NCBI GenBank assembly: GCA_025677835.1
Contig: JAIXMR010000030.1
Span: 124,001 to 188,000 of the forward strand
Reading direction: 5' to 3'
DNA length: 64,000 nucleotides
Source: Sporodiniella umbellata
Lineage: Eukaryota > Mucoromycota > Mucoromycetes > Mucorales > Rhizopodaceae
Part shown: positions 47,257 through 59,865 of the stretch, one piece after another
How positions within the stretch are numbered: position 1 is the first letter of the stretch
How the letters are laid out: each line of letters opens with the position of its first letter
The notes under the pieces: generated by a model
Seen by the model: the letters and a program-made list of their open reading frames with translations, nothing else
What the model was told of the DNA's origin: nothing
Databases searched by the model: none
Translations under genes and position numbers: made by a program

Positions 47257-49845
47257 ATGTCGGCAAATCCACCTAACACAGTAGAAAATGCGTCTCCAGA
47301 TATCGACAAAATGCTTGTCTCTTATCTTCAAAAAAGAGGTTTCCGCTCAACCGAAGCTATTTTTTTGCGCGAACTAAGAGGTGAAAATGTTTCGCTTCAA
47401 AACACCAACGACATTAGACCAGAACCAACACAGCAGCAACAGCAGCCTGAAGCCGCGCCAGCGCAATTGATAGCAAATGCCAATGAGGAAGAAGAAGAAG
47501 ACGAGGAAGATGACGAAGAAGATCCGGACATGTATGGAGTGAGTTACAATAGTCTAAGAGAGTGGATTGAAAATTCACTTGATTGGTACAAGGTAAATAG
47601 CTGAATTTCTTTCAAAACGGTTTTTGTTTTTCTCTTGAATGCCCCTTTTTTTTTAAAAATCAAGTAAATATATATACTAGCCTGAATTACGTTCTGTATT
47701 ATTCCCCATCTTTGTTCATTCTTATCTTGATCTTGTCAGTAAAAACTTACCCGAGAAAGGTAAATAGGAATCAGTACCGCGTTTTAAATACTAAGTGTGT
47801 AAGTACTATATAGCTCAAGAGTTTATGAAACTCTATAGAACTGACCATGTTGAAATACATACACCTGACTTAAATGCGCTTGCGGCTATCACTGAAGTAC
47901 ACCATATTCGTGAAAATCAGATAGCGCAGATGTATCGTAGCAACAAGTATAACCTGAGGATGTCCGGAGTACCCTTCGAACTTTTTTTGAATTATTTGCA
48001 AGATAATCGATTCATGCTATTATTGAGAATTGTTAACCAGTATTTAAATATTCAAGGTAAGAGTGTCTAAAAGCTCCAAAATAAATACGTACATAAACCC
48101 AGTATTGACACCTTTCAAGTGGTTCATGGTAAACTACTGAAATCCGCTGGCGGATTGGAGTTAGATGATGATGTGATTGGTATTACGGGTCATCAAACAC
48201 AACAAATTGAAGAGTTCAATCGACAGCGTATACAGTTAGGGCTACCTCAGTTGGAACCAACATTTAAAGAAGAAGTAGAGCAGGCTATTAAAGATGAAGA
48301 GGCCAACGCCCAAAAAGGAAGAGATCCTGAGGAGAATGCATCGTTACTTGAAATATTTAAGAAAGAAATCCAAGAATATACAATTGATGGTCCCTCTCCT
48401 CATGATATACCACTCCCACTTTAGTAAGGCTTAATTATTGTATTATTATTCTCATTTATTGATTTGCAATGTATATCAATAGCAGAGGAACCGATATTCA
48501 AGCTGAAATTGAACATTTGAGAGATGTGAGCCACCGATTGCCTCTTAACGACGGCTCCTTACCTAGTATATGCTGCCACACATTTCACAACACATATGAC
48601 AGGTAAGGAGACAAGATAACATGCTGCAATTATATTTCTATATGAATAACGTTAAACATTTTGTAGCTTAAATTGCTTGATAACCACGAAAGATGCGACG
48701 CTGACAGCTGGAGGGTTTTCAGAATCTTACATTAAAATATGGAGTCTTAAGGGTGAAAAGTTAAGATCGCTTAGAAACACAATTAACCCAGCCCATGTAA
48801 ACGATTGTAAATATAGAGCAAGCAGAGCTCAGGATTGTTTTTGCTAAACGTACTCATATTTTAACAGACCAGGATTTAAACAGACAAAAAGAGAGGCACG
48901 GATCAGAATACAAAAAGCTCATCGGTCATTCTGGTGCGGTCTACGGGCTTAGCTTTAGTCCCGACAATAAGTACTTGGCATCTTGTTCTGAAGATAAAAC
49001 TGTCCGACTTTGGAGCACACAGACCTACTCAAACTTAGTTGTATACAAAGGACACAGTAGCCCTATCTGGGATGTCGATTTTGGGCCTTTTGGGTTTTAC
49101 TTTGCGACAGCCTCCCATGACAGAACCGCACGACTGTGGAGCTGTGACCATATTGGACCATTGAGAATATTTACTGGTCACCTGTCAGATGTAGACGTAA
49201 GGAGCCTTTACTATATCTTAAATAATCTACTCGCTTTCTGTACATATTTATGATTTTTGCTGTTATTTAGACTGTCAGGTTCCATCCTAACTCAAAGTAC
49301 CTTATAACAGGCTCAAGCGATCGTACCTGTCGTTTGTGGGACGCCCATAGCGGACAATGTGTTCGTGTATTTACAGGCCATACAGGGGCAGTCAAAACTG
49401 TTGCAATCTCGCCTAACGGTCAATATATGGCATCTTCAGGAGAGGACAGGACAGTTATTTTATGGGATTTAAAGAGTGGCAGAAAGATAAAGAAGATGAC
49501 GGGTCACACAAATTTTGTGTACTCTCTTCAATTTAGTGCAGATAGCAGTGTGCTTGTGTCAGGCGGAGCAGATTGTACAGTGCGTGTATGGAGTGTAAAT
49601 ACTGATGAGTGTGATATTATGGAAGTTGAGTCCAAACGAAGAAAAGCAGAAGATGGTAGACGTGTTTATGAAAGGTAAAATATACGTAATTTCACTGTTT
49701 TTATAACATGTGTGCCATTTATAGTCAAGATCATCTTGGCGTATTTCCTACAAAGCAAACACCCATATACAACATTCAATTCACCGATAGGAATTTATGT
49801 CTAGCTGCAGGTGCTTTTACATTGCAAAAATCCAACGAAAATTAG
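47257..49845 (+). CDS. TAF5: TFIID subunit TAF5 (LisH, NTD2, WD40)
   Basis: Scaffold subunit of TFIID, and of SAGA in fungi, for RNA polymerase II transcription. Nine exons: 47257-47592, 47681-47759, 47814-48056, 48120-48423, 48483-48602, 48667-48806, 48868-49196, 49271-49674, 49725-49845; 691 aa. A LisH motif ([20 protein letters not shown]) lies at about 17-40. A Gln/Glu/Asp-rich linker leads to the TFIID 90-kDa domain ([20 protein letters not shown] to [12 protein letters not shown], about 100-225). The WD40 propeller spans about 350-660: [107 protein letters not shown]. Domain order and the strongly conserved repeats make the call secure. Confidence 0.96.
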
Positions 49846-49990
49846 AATACCAAAAAGGAAAATTTATTCATTTTTTATATGTGAAGAAAGGGGGTGAATT
49901 TTTGTGTTACTATACATCATCATGCGCCTCTAAAATAATCATCATGTTGAAATAAAAAAGCAAAAACAGAAAAAAACACAACCTTGGGTT

Positions 49991-50401
49991 TTAAGCTGAG
50001 AAAATATCTTTGCTTAGTTCTTCTCTACTTTGGTTGAAGTAAGTATCTTCATGTTGAGAAAAAAATCTAGACAAATTGAACCATTTTCTTTTTGGTGGCA
50101 AGTAGCCTAAGCTAATGACCGAGTTGTAATCTGGGGATAGTTTGTTTATTTTTGAATGTCTGTCAGTTCTTACAGGCTGACTAAAGAATGTTTTCCTGTT
50201 TTTATGTAACAACCGTTTAAAATCGTTCCCTTCTTCTTTTGATTGATAATCTAACATATAGCTGCGAAATTTTCCAAAAGCCGGTAGGGTGGATTTTGTG
50301 ATATTGAGAACGGAAGGAAAAGGTGATGAGAAATAAACAGGTCTAAAAGACTTGTGGGCTTTTAAGAGTAACGTTGTACTCCGACAGTCAAAAATCGGCA
50401 T
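49991..50401 (-). CDS. Orphan protein, 136 aa, divergent from REI1
   Basis: A single open frame from the ATG at 50401: MPIFDCRSTTLLLKAHKSFR, then SSPFPSVLNITKSTLPAFGK, basic overall, rich in Phe, Ser and Lys, ending SREELSKDIFSA. No domain, signal peptide or membrane helix is evident. The basic, Ser-rich N-terminus could act in mitochondrial import, which is weak. Only 69 bp separate its start from that of REI1, so the pair must share a bidirectional promoter. That and normal codon use are the main arguments that it is real. Confidence 0.55.
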   Translation of the reverse strand: MPIFDCRSTTLLLKAHKSFRPVYFSSPFPSVLNITKSTLPAFGKFRSYMLDYQSKEEGNDFKRLLHKNRKTFFSQPVRTDRHSKINKLSPDYNSVISLGYLPPKRKWFNLSRFFSQHEDTYFNQSREELSKDIFSA

Positions 50402-50470
50402 TTTATTTGCATTCGTCTCAAACAATAAACTTTTTTATTTTACTTTACTGTTTTGAATCTATCATCGACA

Positions 50471-51762
50471 ATGCTTCAACAACAATCGCATTCTAACCCT
50501 TTAAAACCAAGAAGTCAACTGTTTACCTGTCTAGCGTGTCAGGTCGCTTTCCAAACAAGCGAAAAGCAGCGTACCCATTATCGCTCGGAGTAAAATCAAT
50601 AAAAAATTGCTGCGGTACATGCTAAATTGATGACATTAGTTGGCACAAGTATAACTTGAAAAGAAAAATCGCACAGCTGTCCCCTATCAGTGCCGAACAG
50701 TTTGCCCAAAAAGTTTTAGGTTTGCTGAACGGCGTAGTGAAAACAACAAAAAAACTAACAAGCTTCGTTAGCTCAACAAACTAAAGGAAGAGAGGAAGAA
50801 GAAAAGCAAGGCATTGTTTACGATTGCACCATATGCAGGTAACGTTATAAATTCTCGGTTGGCAGTACTGAAACATTTCTTAGAAAATCTTATTCTTCTG
50901 AAAACGGCTTCACTAATCATGTATTGTCTAAGAAGCATAAGGATACAGAAGCGTTAATGGGTAAGGAGCACTTGGCCTCACCTACTATTCAGCCCCATCA
51001 TCAGAAAATGAGTCTTCTTTCTGATCTTGACGATACCGATAACGAGTCTGTACTTTCGTTTGTAACGGACGCTGACCGAGTGATTGATACGTGTCTTTTC
51101 TGTGGATTACACAGTGGCGATTTTGAATCTAACCTAGACCATATGAAAATCTACCATGGTTTCTTTTTGCCTGATATTGAATATTTAGAAGACCCAAAAG
51201 GACTTGTAACATATTTATCAGAAAAGATTGTCAACGATTTTACATGCCTTTACTGTAATGGAAGAGGGAAAGAATGGAAGTCCCTATTTGCTGTTCGCAA
51301 ACATATGGTAACCCAGATTAAATTCGACTACATACTAATTTATTTAAGCTCGACAAAGGCCACTGTAAAATGGCTTACGATGAATCCGAAGACCCTGAAG
51401 ATCTACTGAAGTTCTATGATTTTATGCCTTTAGGCGAAGGCGTTACCACACACACTGATGATAAAAACGATTTGATTTTAGAGGATGGCACAAAACTAGG
51501 AAACCGGCAATTCATGAGATATTATAGACAACGCACTAGAAGGCTATCCTCTTCGTCGTCAACGGCCGAGATTTCTGAGCAACCCACAATAGAGCCTCGC
51601 AACCGAAAAGAGCGTCGTCAAATAACTTACGGAACAGGAGACGCTACTTCCGTTAATAACGCTTCGCACAAAGCCCAAGAGCATACATATAGACAAAAAG
51701 ACTTTACTACCTCACGTATCAATAATTTGGTGTCTACAAGTCGTTTCCGAACCGTAATTTAG
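50471..51762 (+). CDS. REI1: Cytoplasmic pre-60S zinc-finger factor REI1/ZNF622
   Basis: Releases and recycles shuttling factors from late cytoplasmic 60S subunits. Exons 50471-50589, 50640-50719, 50772-50838, 50884-51307 and 51349-51762 give 367 aa. Four C2H2 fingers appear in the family order: CLACQVAFQTSEKQRTHYRS with DWHKYNLKR (about 21-48), CTICRKSYSSENGFTNHVLS with KKH (about 85-108), CLFCGLHSGDFESNLDHM with YHGFFLPD (about 160-190), and CLYCNGRGKEWKSLFAVRKH with LDKGHCKMAYDE. The C-terminal part (LILEDGTKLGNRQFMRYYRQ) is the conserved Rei1 tail that enters the exit tunnel. The second intron has a GTTTGC donor with a perfect branch site (ACTAAC). Finger 1 is split by intron 1, as in relatives. 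Confidence 0.94.
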
Positions 51763-53247
51763 ACCTGTTCAGTCCTTTTTTTTTATGATCAATTGGCGTT
51801 CTATTCGTTAGCCGTTTTATTTTAGTGCTATCTATTATAGAAACACTTTTAGTTATCGCTTTAGACTAGACAATAGAAAAAAAATAAAGGGGCTTTAAAC
51901 GGGCCGTTTGTATAAGATTTTGGATGCCTTTCCTTTATAAGCAAACATCACACCTATTATTTAAAAGGCTGAATAGAGAACACAAATTTAGGGATCGGTA
52001 AATACAGACCATATAAATTCGATACAGCCAGATCTTACACTTCCAGTACGATATACAACACGCAAGTACAATTTAGACTTGTATTACATACATAAATTCC
52101 TTTATTTTCTAAGGAAAAAAAACAAATTTTGTTATTTCTTCACTAGATTTAACAGAGTGGATTTGGCTTGATATAAGCTCAATGTAAAAACTGCTTTTCC
52201 GAAGTCACTTTTTTGCAAGTATTGCAGCGTATATTTATTCCTAAAAAGGGCACTATTTTGAATATTTGCGAGCCTCTGACATGCCTTTTTCCACGATACT
52301 GTATATTTTTTTATAACTTGAATCATCAGAAATAAATGAATATTAGTAAAGCAAAGATCAAAAGTCATCTTATGTTACCATTATAAATATCTAAATCATG
52401 CATATCTTAGTGATATCACGAGATTTTTTGTATATCTCTCCAGTTTGTTGTGCTTAAATGAATGCTGATTTAGCAACGAGTAGGTCGTATAAAGTAAACG
52501 TCATTCTTTAAATAAGAAAATCGAGTTGTTCTCTAAAAGCATAAAGGTCCTTTTTGATAAGTTTTAGTAGCATCATTGAGGATGATTCAGTATCTGTATT
52601 TTTTGGCGCATCGCTTTTTTAACAAAAATGCGGCTCAAACGAAAACCGTGCTGTTGAATTTCAATCCACAGTCTCTTCATTAAAGTAGCCAGAGTTCGTT
52701 TATGAATCAATAAGTTTCAGAAAACTAAGGCAATGAAATTAAGCCGAAAGTAGCAAGTTTTTATGTGCTTTTGTTTTGATCAAATTTGGATAATTGATAT
52801 AAAATGTATAAAGCATATGACATATACGGAAAACTACGTTTCTATATATAGGCAGCACTAAAGTTGTCTTTAAAATCAGAATATCGAAGAAATAATTATA
52901 CGTGACAACTGAGCTGATCTACAATTGACTACTTTCGAGTAGAACACGCCTATGACACAGCTGTTGCTTTATTATTAGGAAAACCTATCTTGAGTGACTG
53001 AAACCTAGAGCATTTTTTGCGATTACAATATAAAAGAATCTTGTGTAATTGTTGCAAAATCGAGGTTGGTTTAGGATGTAAAAACCATGTCCTTTTTTTT
53101 TTGGTCTGTCTGACACTATTATCACCAAAACAATATGCTGATATAAAATAAAGCTCCGTCGTGTTTTGTTCGCTTTAGTTCTCAAAAAGTTTTCTTTTTT
53201 TTTTTTTTTCGTGTTGCCCCTTTATTCTTTTTCTGTCAATATATAAA
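51763..53247. other. 1.5-kb AT-rich spacer
   Basis: Lies between the tandem REI1 and condensin genes. The open frames here (for example 52132-52368 minus) look like chance, with no start context or family resemblance. A T18 run (near 53192) and ATATAAA occur just upstream of the condensin ATG. Confidence 0.45.
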
Positions 53248-56200
53248 ATGAGAGATAACTTTCTTCTAAGCGACGAAATTCTAAAACTACAAGAGAAAGA
53301 AGGCTATTACATTCCTAATGAAATTGATCTAAGAGGAAAAAGCGATCAGGACATTTCAAGATACTTGAATGGTATATATACCAAACCACAGCGTTCATAA
53401 CCAACAACTATACGATCTAGAAATCACGGACAGTGTTGAAGTGTCTTCTGAAAATATAGCAGATCTTGTCGTTTTTGACAAAATTCGAAGTTTTTTGAAG
53501 TAAAAGTATTTACAACTGTCCTTGAGCTCTTTCCTTTAACACAAAACAACATAGATACTTTGCTTATATTCAACCTCGTTGGCTGGCCAGATTATTTGAT
53601 ATTGTTTTGTCTGGTACATCAGAATTTGACTTACTATACATATTGAGCAGCAAACTAATTATAAATGAGCGCAGCATTCAGAATTGAAATAAAATCTACC
53701 TCTGACGATTTAGAGAAAGACGAAAGAGAATCATTCAGCAACCATCGCCATTACCTTGAGCTTTATGGGTATCTGATTCATTGGTTCTTAAACTCAGCCG
53801 AAGAGAACGCAACGATATCAAAGACAGCTAAAAAGTCCAAAAGCGATCAAAACGACCTCAAAACCTTTGATTGGAGCAATCAAAAACTAAAAGCGTTTGA
53901 TACTGCTAGTTGGCTACTTGATCTAAAGTTAGGAAAACTATGGACTGTTGCACCGGAACGAACTACATTTATCACTCTATTCACCAAACCTGCGTATCAG
54001 CTATTTGAAAATCCAGTAAGCGCAAAGTCTAGCAGAGTAAAGGAGCGCGTCTTTCGTATATTGGGACTGTGTGTGAAATTTTATGAGCATTCTTTTGGTA
54101 GGAATATCAGTGTTTTTTTTTTTGTGTTTGTTTAGCCAACTTTATTGTTAGTTGCTCAGACAACTATGATGCAAAACCTCCAGTATTGGGAGCACTCAGC
54201 AGAGCCTATGGCAGAATTCCTGTTTTATCTTGTAGACAAGCTAAACTATACACAACTGGCGGACGAAATATTGCGTGATATTAGTAGTCGCGAGTTTAAA
54301 GACGCAGGTGCAAAAGAGGTTAAAGACTCTCCTAACCCAAAAACATTTTCAATTTTTCTGACGAAGCTTGCGGACCTCTCGCCCAAAATCATCTCAAAAA
54401 ACATTTCCTTACTCATACATCAACTAGATAGCGAGGTAAAAAGCCATACGGGTTAAAAAAAAAAAAAAGAAAACTTGCTTAGATTTGTTCGTTTTCTTTA
54501 GTCTTATTTGATGAGGTCCACTATCATTGACATTCTAGGATTTATGATTGAGGACTTGTCGAAATCAATGGAAGAAAATCCAAATCAAATGGAGCAAATC
54601 AACGGGTTTTTTGATATTTTGGAAGAGCGCATGTTGGACAACATCTCTTATTGTAGACAAAGGGTTGTACAAGTTTACCTACGTTTATTTGAGTAAGTTT
54701 TATCGAAAAAGCGAAGAAAAGGGATTAGAAACTAACCATACTTCAGCTTGAAAACGAAGTTTCCTAAAAGAAGACAAGCAGCGGCTGCTTTATGTATTCG
54801 GCACTTACAAGACAAAAGTAGCACTGTCCGAAAAAACGTGATAAAGCTTTTATGCAAGCTAATCTCTACCCATCCTTACAGTGTGTATGGTGGAGAGTTG
54901 GATCTGGATGATTGGAAGAAGAAGCTCCATACATTAGTTACTGAGATTGAGGCAAGCTAGAGCGTTTCCTTTTATTAACAATTGTTAACAGCGGTTTATT
55001 TAGAATGTCACCACTGAAAATGTCACAGCGCCTTTTACGACGATGCAGCTTCAAAATGTAGAGACTGAAAACTCGATAGCTAGCGAGCTTGCTGTTTCAG
55101 AAGATAGTGAAAAAATTAGTCAAAAACAACAAGCAAACGAAGACGTTACAATGTCTGAAGCTTTCCCTGAAAAAAGCTCACCTCGAGAAAAGATTGCAGA
55201 AGAGCTATCTGCTCAAACAACAGCAAATACCCCAAAAATAGTGGTATCTGCAGAAAAATTGCAGCAGTTACTCTTAATGAGGGCTTTTCATGAAGATGCA
55301 ATTTATTTTATCGGCCAGATTCACACTTGTATTCCTATTGTTACTCAACTATTGTCTTCCAAGACTAAGGCTGAAGTTTTAGAATCAATGAACTTTCTTG
55401 TTACAGCATACAACTACCAGATCAAAAGTGCTCTAGATGGCATCCGCAAAATGCTTCATTTGATTTGGACAAAAGATACAAGCGATGAAGGGAAAGGAAT
55501 TAAGATGAAACTCTTGTCGTGTTATGAGTCGCTGTATTTAGAAATAGATAGAGGCCATTCAAGAAGAGATAACGTTAGCCGTATTGCTAAAAACTTAATT
55601 CAGTTAACTTTTGATACAAATCTGGCCGAATTAACTTCACTTGAACAGCTACTTAAAACTATCATGCTTGAAGATAGCAGCAAGATACCTGACGATATTA
55701 TAGAAAAATTATGGTCTGTTTATGGATTTACAAAGGGAAAAATTCAAAAGGCTCAAAGACGAGGTGCGATTGTAATTTTAGGGATGCTGGCACAAGCTGA
55801 TACCTCAATTGTTTCCGAAAAAATCGATTTGATGCTTAAAGTTGGGTTGGGGCCTTTGGGAAAAAATGATCTGGGTTTGGCGAGATATACCTGCATAGCT
55901 CTACAAAGACTACAGGGCGTAAAAAAAAACGAGAAGAGCCGGGGTGTTCAAGTTGGTATTCGCTTTCCTTTAAGACATGCAATCTTCACTCGACTAAAAG
56001 ATGTAATTGACTCGCCTACTGAAAGCAATGAATGGTAAAAACCACGAAGAAGAAAAAAACAAGTAACACAGTTTTATGTATATAGGTTTAGTTTGGCTGA
56101 GCAAGCTATCAACACTATTTATTTACTTTGTGAGCAACCAGAAGTGCTCAGCAAAGAAATCATATTTCAAAAGACCAGTGCAGTATTTGGCGCTAAAGAA

Positions 56201-57967
56201 ACGTCTTCTGAATTCTCAGAAGCATCGACTAATGCGGATTCTATGATACTTGATTATGACGTTAGTCAGTTACAGCAAAATTTACCTTACCCCCAAGTCT
56301 CCATTCACCAGTCTCCATATTCTCTGTCTCAACTATTCTTCATGGTAGGACATGTAGCGTTGAAACAAATAGTTCACTTGGAAATTGTGGAATCAGCTTG
56401 GAAAAAGAAAAAATCGCAGAAGACAGAGGCAGAAAAGAAAGACGACCAAAACCTTAAAGAGAGCATAGACGATGAGCTTGAACAAGTTGGTGGAACGGCT
56501 GAAGACGATATCGGCGATGCAGTTATAAGAATTCGTGAAAAAGAAATCTTATATGGTAGTCAGTCGCTACTCGCAAGATATGGTCCTTTGCTTGTGGAAG
56601 TGTGTGCTAGGAATAAGTTATACAATGTAGGAGTGCAATTTTTTTTTTTTTTTTGGTTATTAAGACAGCTGTTTTTAGGATGCAAACTTGCAAGTTACTG
56701 CAACTTTAGCGTTAGCTAAATTTATGTGTGTTAGCTCAGAATTTTGCGAAAAACACCTTCAGCTGTTATTTACTATTCTCGAAAAGTCACAAGACGCAAC
56801 TATCCGAAGCAATATCGTTATTGCATTAGGAGATATGGCGGTCTGCTTCTCAACTTTAATAGACGATAATATCAGCTTTTTATACAACAGGCTTGCAGAC
56901 CCTGATACACTTGTAAAGAAAAATGCAGTAATGGTGTTGACTCATTTGATATTGAACGGCATGGTCAAGGTTAAAGGACAGATTAGTGAGATGGCCAAAT
57001 GTCTTGAAGACGGTGATCAGCGTATTGCAGATTTAGCAAAACTATTCTTCACTGAACTTGCATCTAAAGACAACGCAATTTACAACAACCTGCCTGATAT
57101 TATCAGTAATTTAACAAGTGATAGTGATCAACGGTTGGATGAGGAAGCATTTAGGCGTGTAATGAAATTTTTGTTCAGTTTTGATTTCGTTGAAAAAGAA
57201 AAGCAGGCCGAAAACATTGTTGACAAATTATGTCAGCGTTTTATGGCTGCTGGAGATCAAGAGCGCACATGGCGCGATATCGCTTATTGTTTATCTTTAT
57301 TGCCGTATAAGTCCGATAGATCACTGAAACGTTTGCTGGAAAGCTGGTCAACTTACCAAGACAAACTACATGAAGATTTTGTTCATAAATGCTTTTTAGA
57401 AATCCTAACGAAAGCACGTTTGCAAAAAGTACAAAAACCGGAGATAAAGGTGTTGGTAGATGAACTAGACCAAAAGATAGAGAAAATTGTAGGCCCCAAA
57501 AAAGAAGCTGAGGCAGCTGAGGTGGAACAAAGTAAAAAAAATGGTAGTACAACAATAGACAAAAGCAAAAAAAATTAACCACTTGTTTTTTCCTAAATAA
57601 TACAGCTGGAAAAACTTCAAAGAAAGATTCGAGGAAAGCCTCAAAAGACAAAACGGCTTCAAAACAAAAAGAATCTAGCTCTGGAGTTAAACGCCGGAGA
57701 AGCCGAAAAATTCAGTATGACGAAGATAGTGAAGAAGAATTGGAAGAATATGTCGCAGAAAACGATGATGACGAAAACGACGACGACGACGACGATGATG
57801 ATGATGATGATGATGATGAAGACGATGAAGATGATGAAGAAGATGATGGCGAAGATGAAGAGGACCGAGAAAACGATGATGAAGAGGGCGATGGAAATGA
57901 TGAAAAGGATACTAAGAAGAGCGGGCCATCGGGACATGGCGATATGGACATCAGTGAAGACTCATAA
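53248..57967 (+). CDS. YCS4: Condensin complex subunit 1 (Ycs4/Cnd1/NCAPD2)
   Basis: HEAT-repeat subunit of condensin, needed for mitotic chromosome condensation. Eleven exons: 53248-53371, 53421-53499, 53555-53613, 53675-54097, 54152-54435, 54502-54692, 54747-54951, 55004-56034, 56086-56626, 56679-57543, 57606-57967; 1387 aa. Family landmarks are SFSNHRHYLELYGYLIHWFL, VAQTTMMQNLQYWEHSAEPM, KFPKRRQAAAALCIRHLQDK, the Cnd1 core IVIALGDMAVCFSTLIDDNI to VKGQISEMAKCLEDGDQRIA, and YNNLPDIISNLTS with FVEKEKQAENIVDKLCQRFM. The C-terminus is a basic stretch (VKRRRSRKIQ) followed by about 70 residues almost wholly Asp/Glu. The intron at 54952-55003 is of the GC-AG class. The repeat-coded acidic tail may vary between strains. 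Confidence 0.95.
57770..57850 (+). repeat. Asp-coding GAC/GAT repeat in condensin tail
   Basis: Runs of GAC and GAT codons encode the poly-Asp tail of condensin subunit 1. On the other strand the same DNA gives meaningless Ser- or Ile-rich frames. Confidence 0.85.
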
Positions 57968-58348
57968 AATATTAAAAGCTACTATAATTTGCATACCCAT
58001 CAAATGGCACTTTGATATTGTTATCTCTTTTTTGCTTAGAAGAAAAAACAGGGATATGTTGTCATGTACTGATGTGCTACAAAGGTCTATTCTTTTGACT
58101 TCTTTTGATACGAAGTGGTTGCACAGCTTTATATTTTTTTGACTTTTTTATGCAGTGTGAGCTTTCAATCACAAAAAGTGTATAGAAATACCCAAGTTAA
58201 TCTAAATAAGCCGATGTTTGAACTGTGCCCGCAGTCAGCTATTTTTCAACAATACCAAGCGGCAAGAGCTGACATAAGTATTTGAATGATTAAAAAATCA
58301 AAAACTTTTTTGTTCTATTTTCTTCCGAAAAAGAAAAAAACACTTGCA
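57968..58348. other. Short intergenic spacer before DOM34
   Basis: About 380 bp carrying the condensin 3' end and the DOM34 promoter; no gene is seen. Confidence 0.5.
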
Positions 58349-59865
58349 ATGAAGGTAATCTTCGCATTATATAGCAGCAATGACTGACAGCTTAAATGTG
58401 GTCTTTCTAAAGTTGATCAGCAAAACATTAGAAAAAGATGCATCAGGATCTGTCACTTTGCTCCCAGAAGAATTAGAAGACATGTGGCATGTATACAATC
58501 TTATATCTAAAGGCGATATGATCAAAGCAACCACTATTCGGTATTAGAGCAACAACTTTGTTTTTGAAAATTAACATTTACATATAGTCGGTTACAGTCT
58601 GAAAGCTCAACCGGATCGTCAACAAGTCAAAGAGTACGAATGAATTTAACTATAGCTGTCGAAAGTGTGGAATTCGACCCTATTGTTGGTCTACTACGTA
58701 TCAACGGAAGGGTTTCTAGCGAAAACCAATACGTCAAGGTACTAAACAATAAGCTCTGACCTATATCAATATAAAGACTAAAGTGCTTTGGCCGCAATAG
58801 ATGGCTAGTTATCATACTATAGACTTAGAATTAAACCGTAACTTTACTTTATTTAAAGCTGAATGGGATACAATTGCATTGGAGAGAGTAGACGACTCTT
58901 GTGACATCACCAAACAAGCCGATGTTGCTGCTATCGTTTGTCAAGAAGGTCTTGCCAATTTCTGTTTTTTGACTCAGCATATGACCATTGTCCGTCAACG
59001 TATTGAAACAGCAATCCCCAGAAAAAGAAAGGGATCTGTAACCAATCACGAAAAAGTAGGGCCCGAAATATATGGACGTATTTAACCTTTAATTTGCTTA
59101 AATGTACAGGGATTAGAAAAGTTTTATGAGCAAATATACCAAGCCGTTATTAGACATGTGAATTTTGATATCATAAAGGCAGTTATTATCGCTAGCCCAG
59201 GGTTTGTAAAGGTATGCTTACTTTTTTTTTTTTTAAAAAAAAAGAACACTGAACTTTTTTTTTCAGGACCAAATATACAACTATATATTTGACCAGGCAG
59301 TGGTAAAATTTGTAGGATAGACAATAGAAGTTAACTTTTGGAAATATAGAAAACGGGAAACAAAACAATTATGGAAAACAAATCCAAATTTGTTCAGATT
59401 CACTGTTCAAATGGACATAAACACGCTTTGACAGAAATCATGCAGGACCCTTCAATCCAAGCAAGACTAGCAGATACAAAGGCAGCTCGTGAAGTACAAG
59501 CGCTGGACAAGTTTTATGAAATGATGAACACTGACCCTGATAGAGCTTTTTATGGCTTCGACCATATTGAAAAGGCAAATGAAATTGGAGCCATTGGAAC
59601 CTTGCTTGTGACTGACGAGCTATTTCGGTCTGCAGATATTGGAACGCGCAAAAAGTATGTTTCACTAGTGGAACAAGTCCGTGCACAAAATGGAAATGTC
59701 TTTGTCTTTTCAAGCATGCACGCTTCAGGGGAACGTAAGATGAACCTTTAAATGTTTTCCAAAAAAAAAAAACTAAACCTCTATTAAATAGAATTAAACC
59801 AATTGAGCGGTGTAGCAGCAATTTTGAATTTTCCACTGCCAGATATTGACGAGGATTTCAATTAA
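58349..59865 (+). CDS. DOM34: Ribosome rescue factor Pelota/Dom34
   Basis: With Hbs1 it dissociates stalled ribosomes (no-go and non-stop decay). Eight exons: 58349-58354, 58413-58540, 58588-58738, 58801-59055, 59110-59211, 59267-59302, 59350-59734, 59792-59865; 378 aa. The first coding exon is only ATGAAG, which joins to give [20 protein letters not shown], the invariant Pelota start. Without it the frame would begin at an unrelated ATG (58381) inside the intron. eRF1-like domain 1 spans 1-130 ([25 protein letters not shown]). Domain 2 spans 135-265 ([41 protein letters not shown]). Domain 3 spans 270-370 ([49 protein letters not shown]). No GGQ is present, as expected for Pelota. Confidence 0.97.

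Noticed and set aside
52132..52368. 78-codon minus-strand frame
   Set aside because: No family resemblance, weak start context, AT-driven composition, inside a 1.5-kb spacer. Judged chance.
57659..57951. Ser-rich and Ile/Val-rich minus-strand frames
   Set aside because: They are products of the GAC/GAT repeat that encodes the condensin acidic tail.
58381..58440. ATG at 58381 ([11 protein letters not shown]) as the DOM34 start
   Set aside because: It lies inside the first intron. The conserved Pelota N-terminus requires ATGAAG at 58349 instead.
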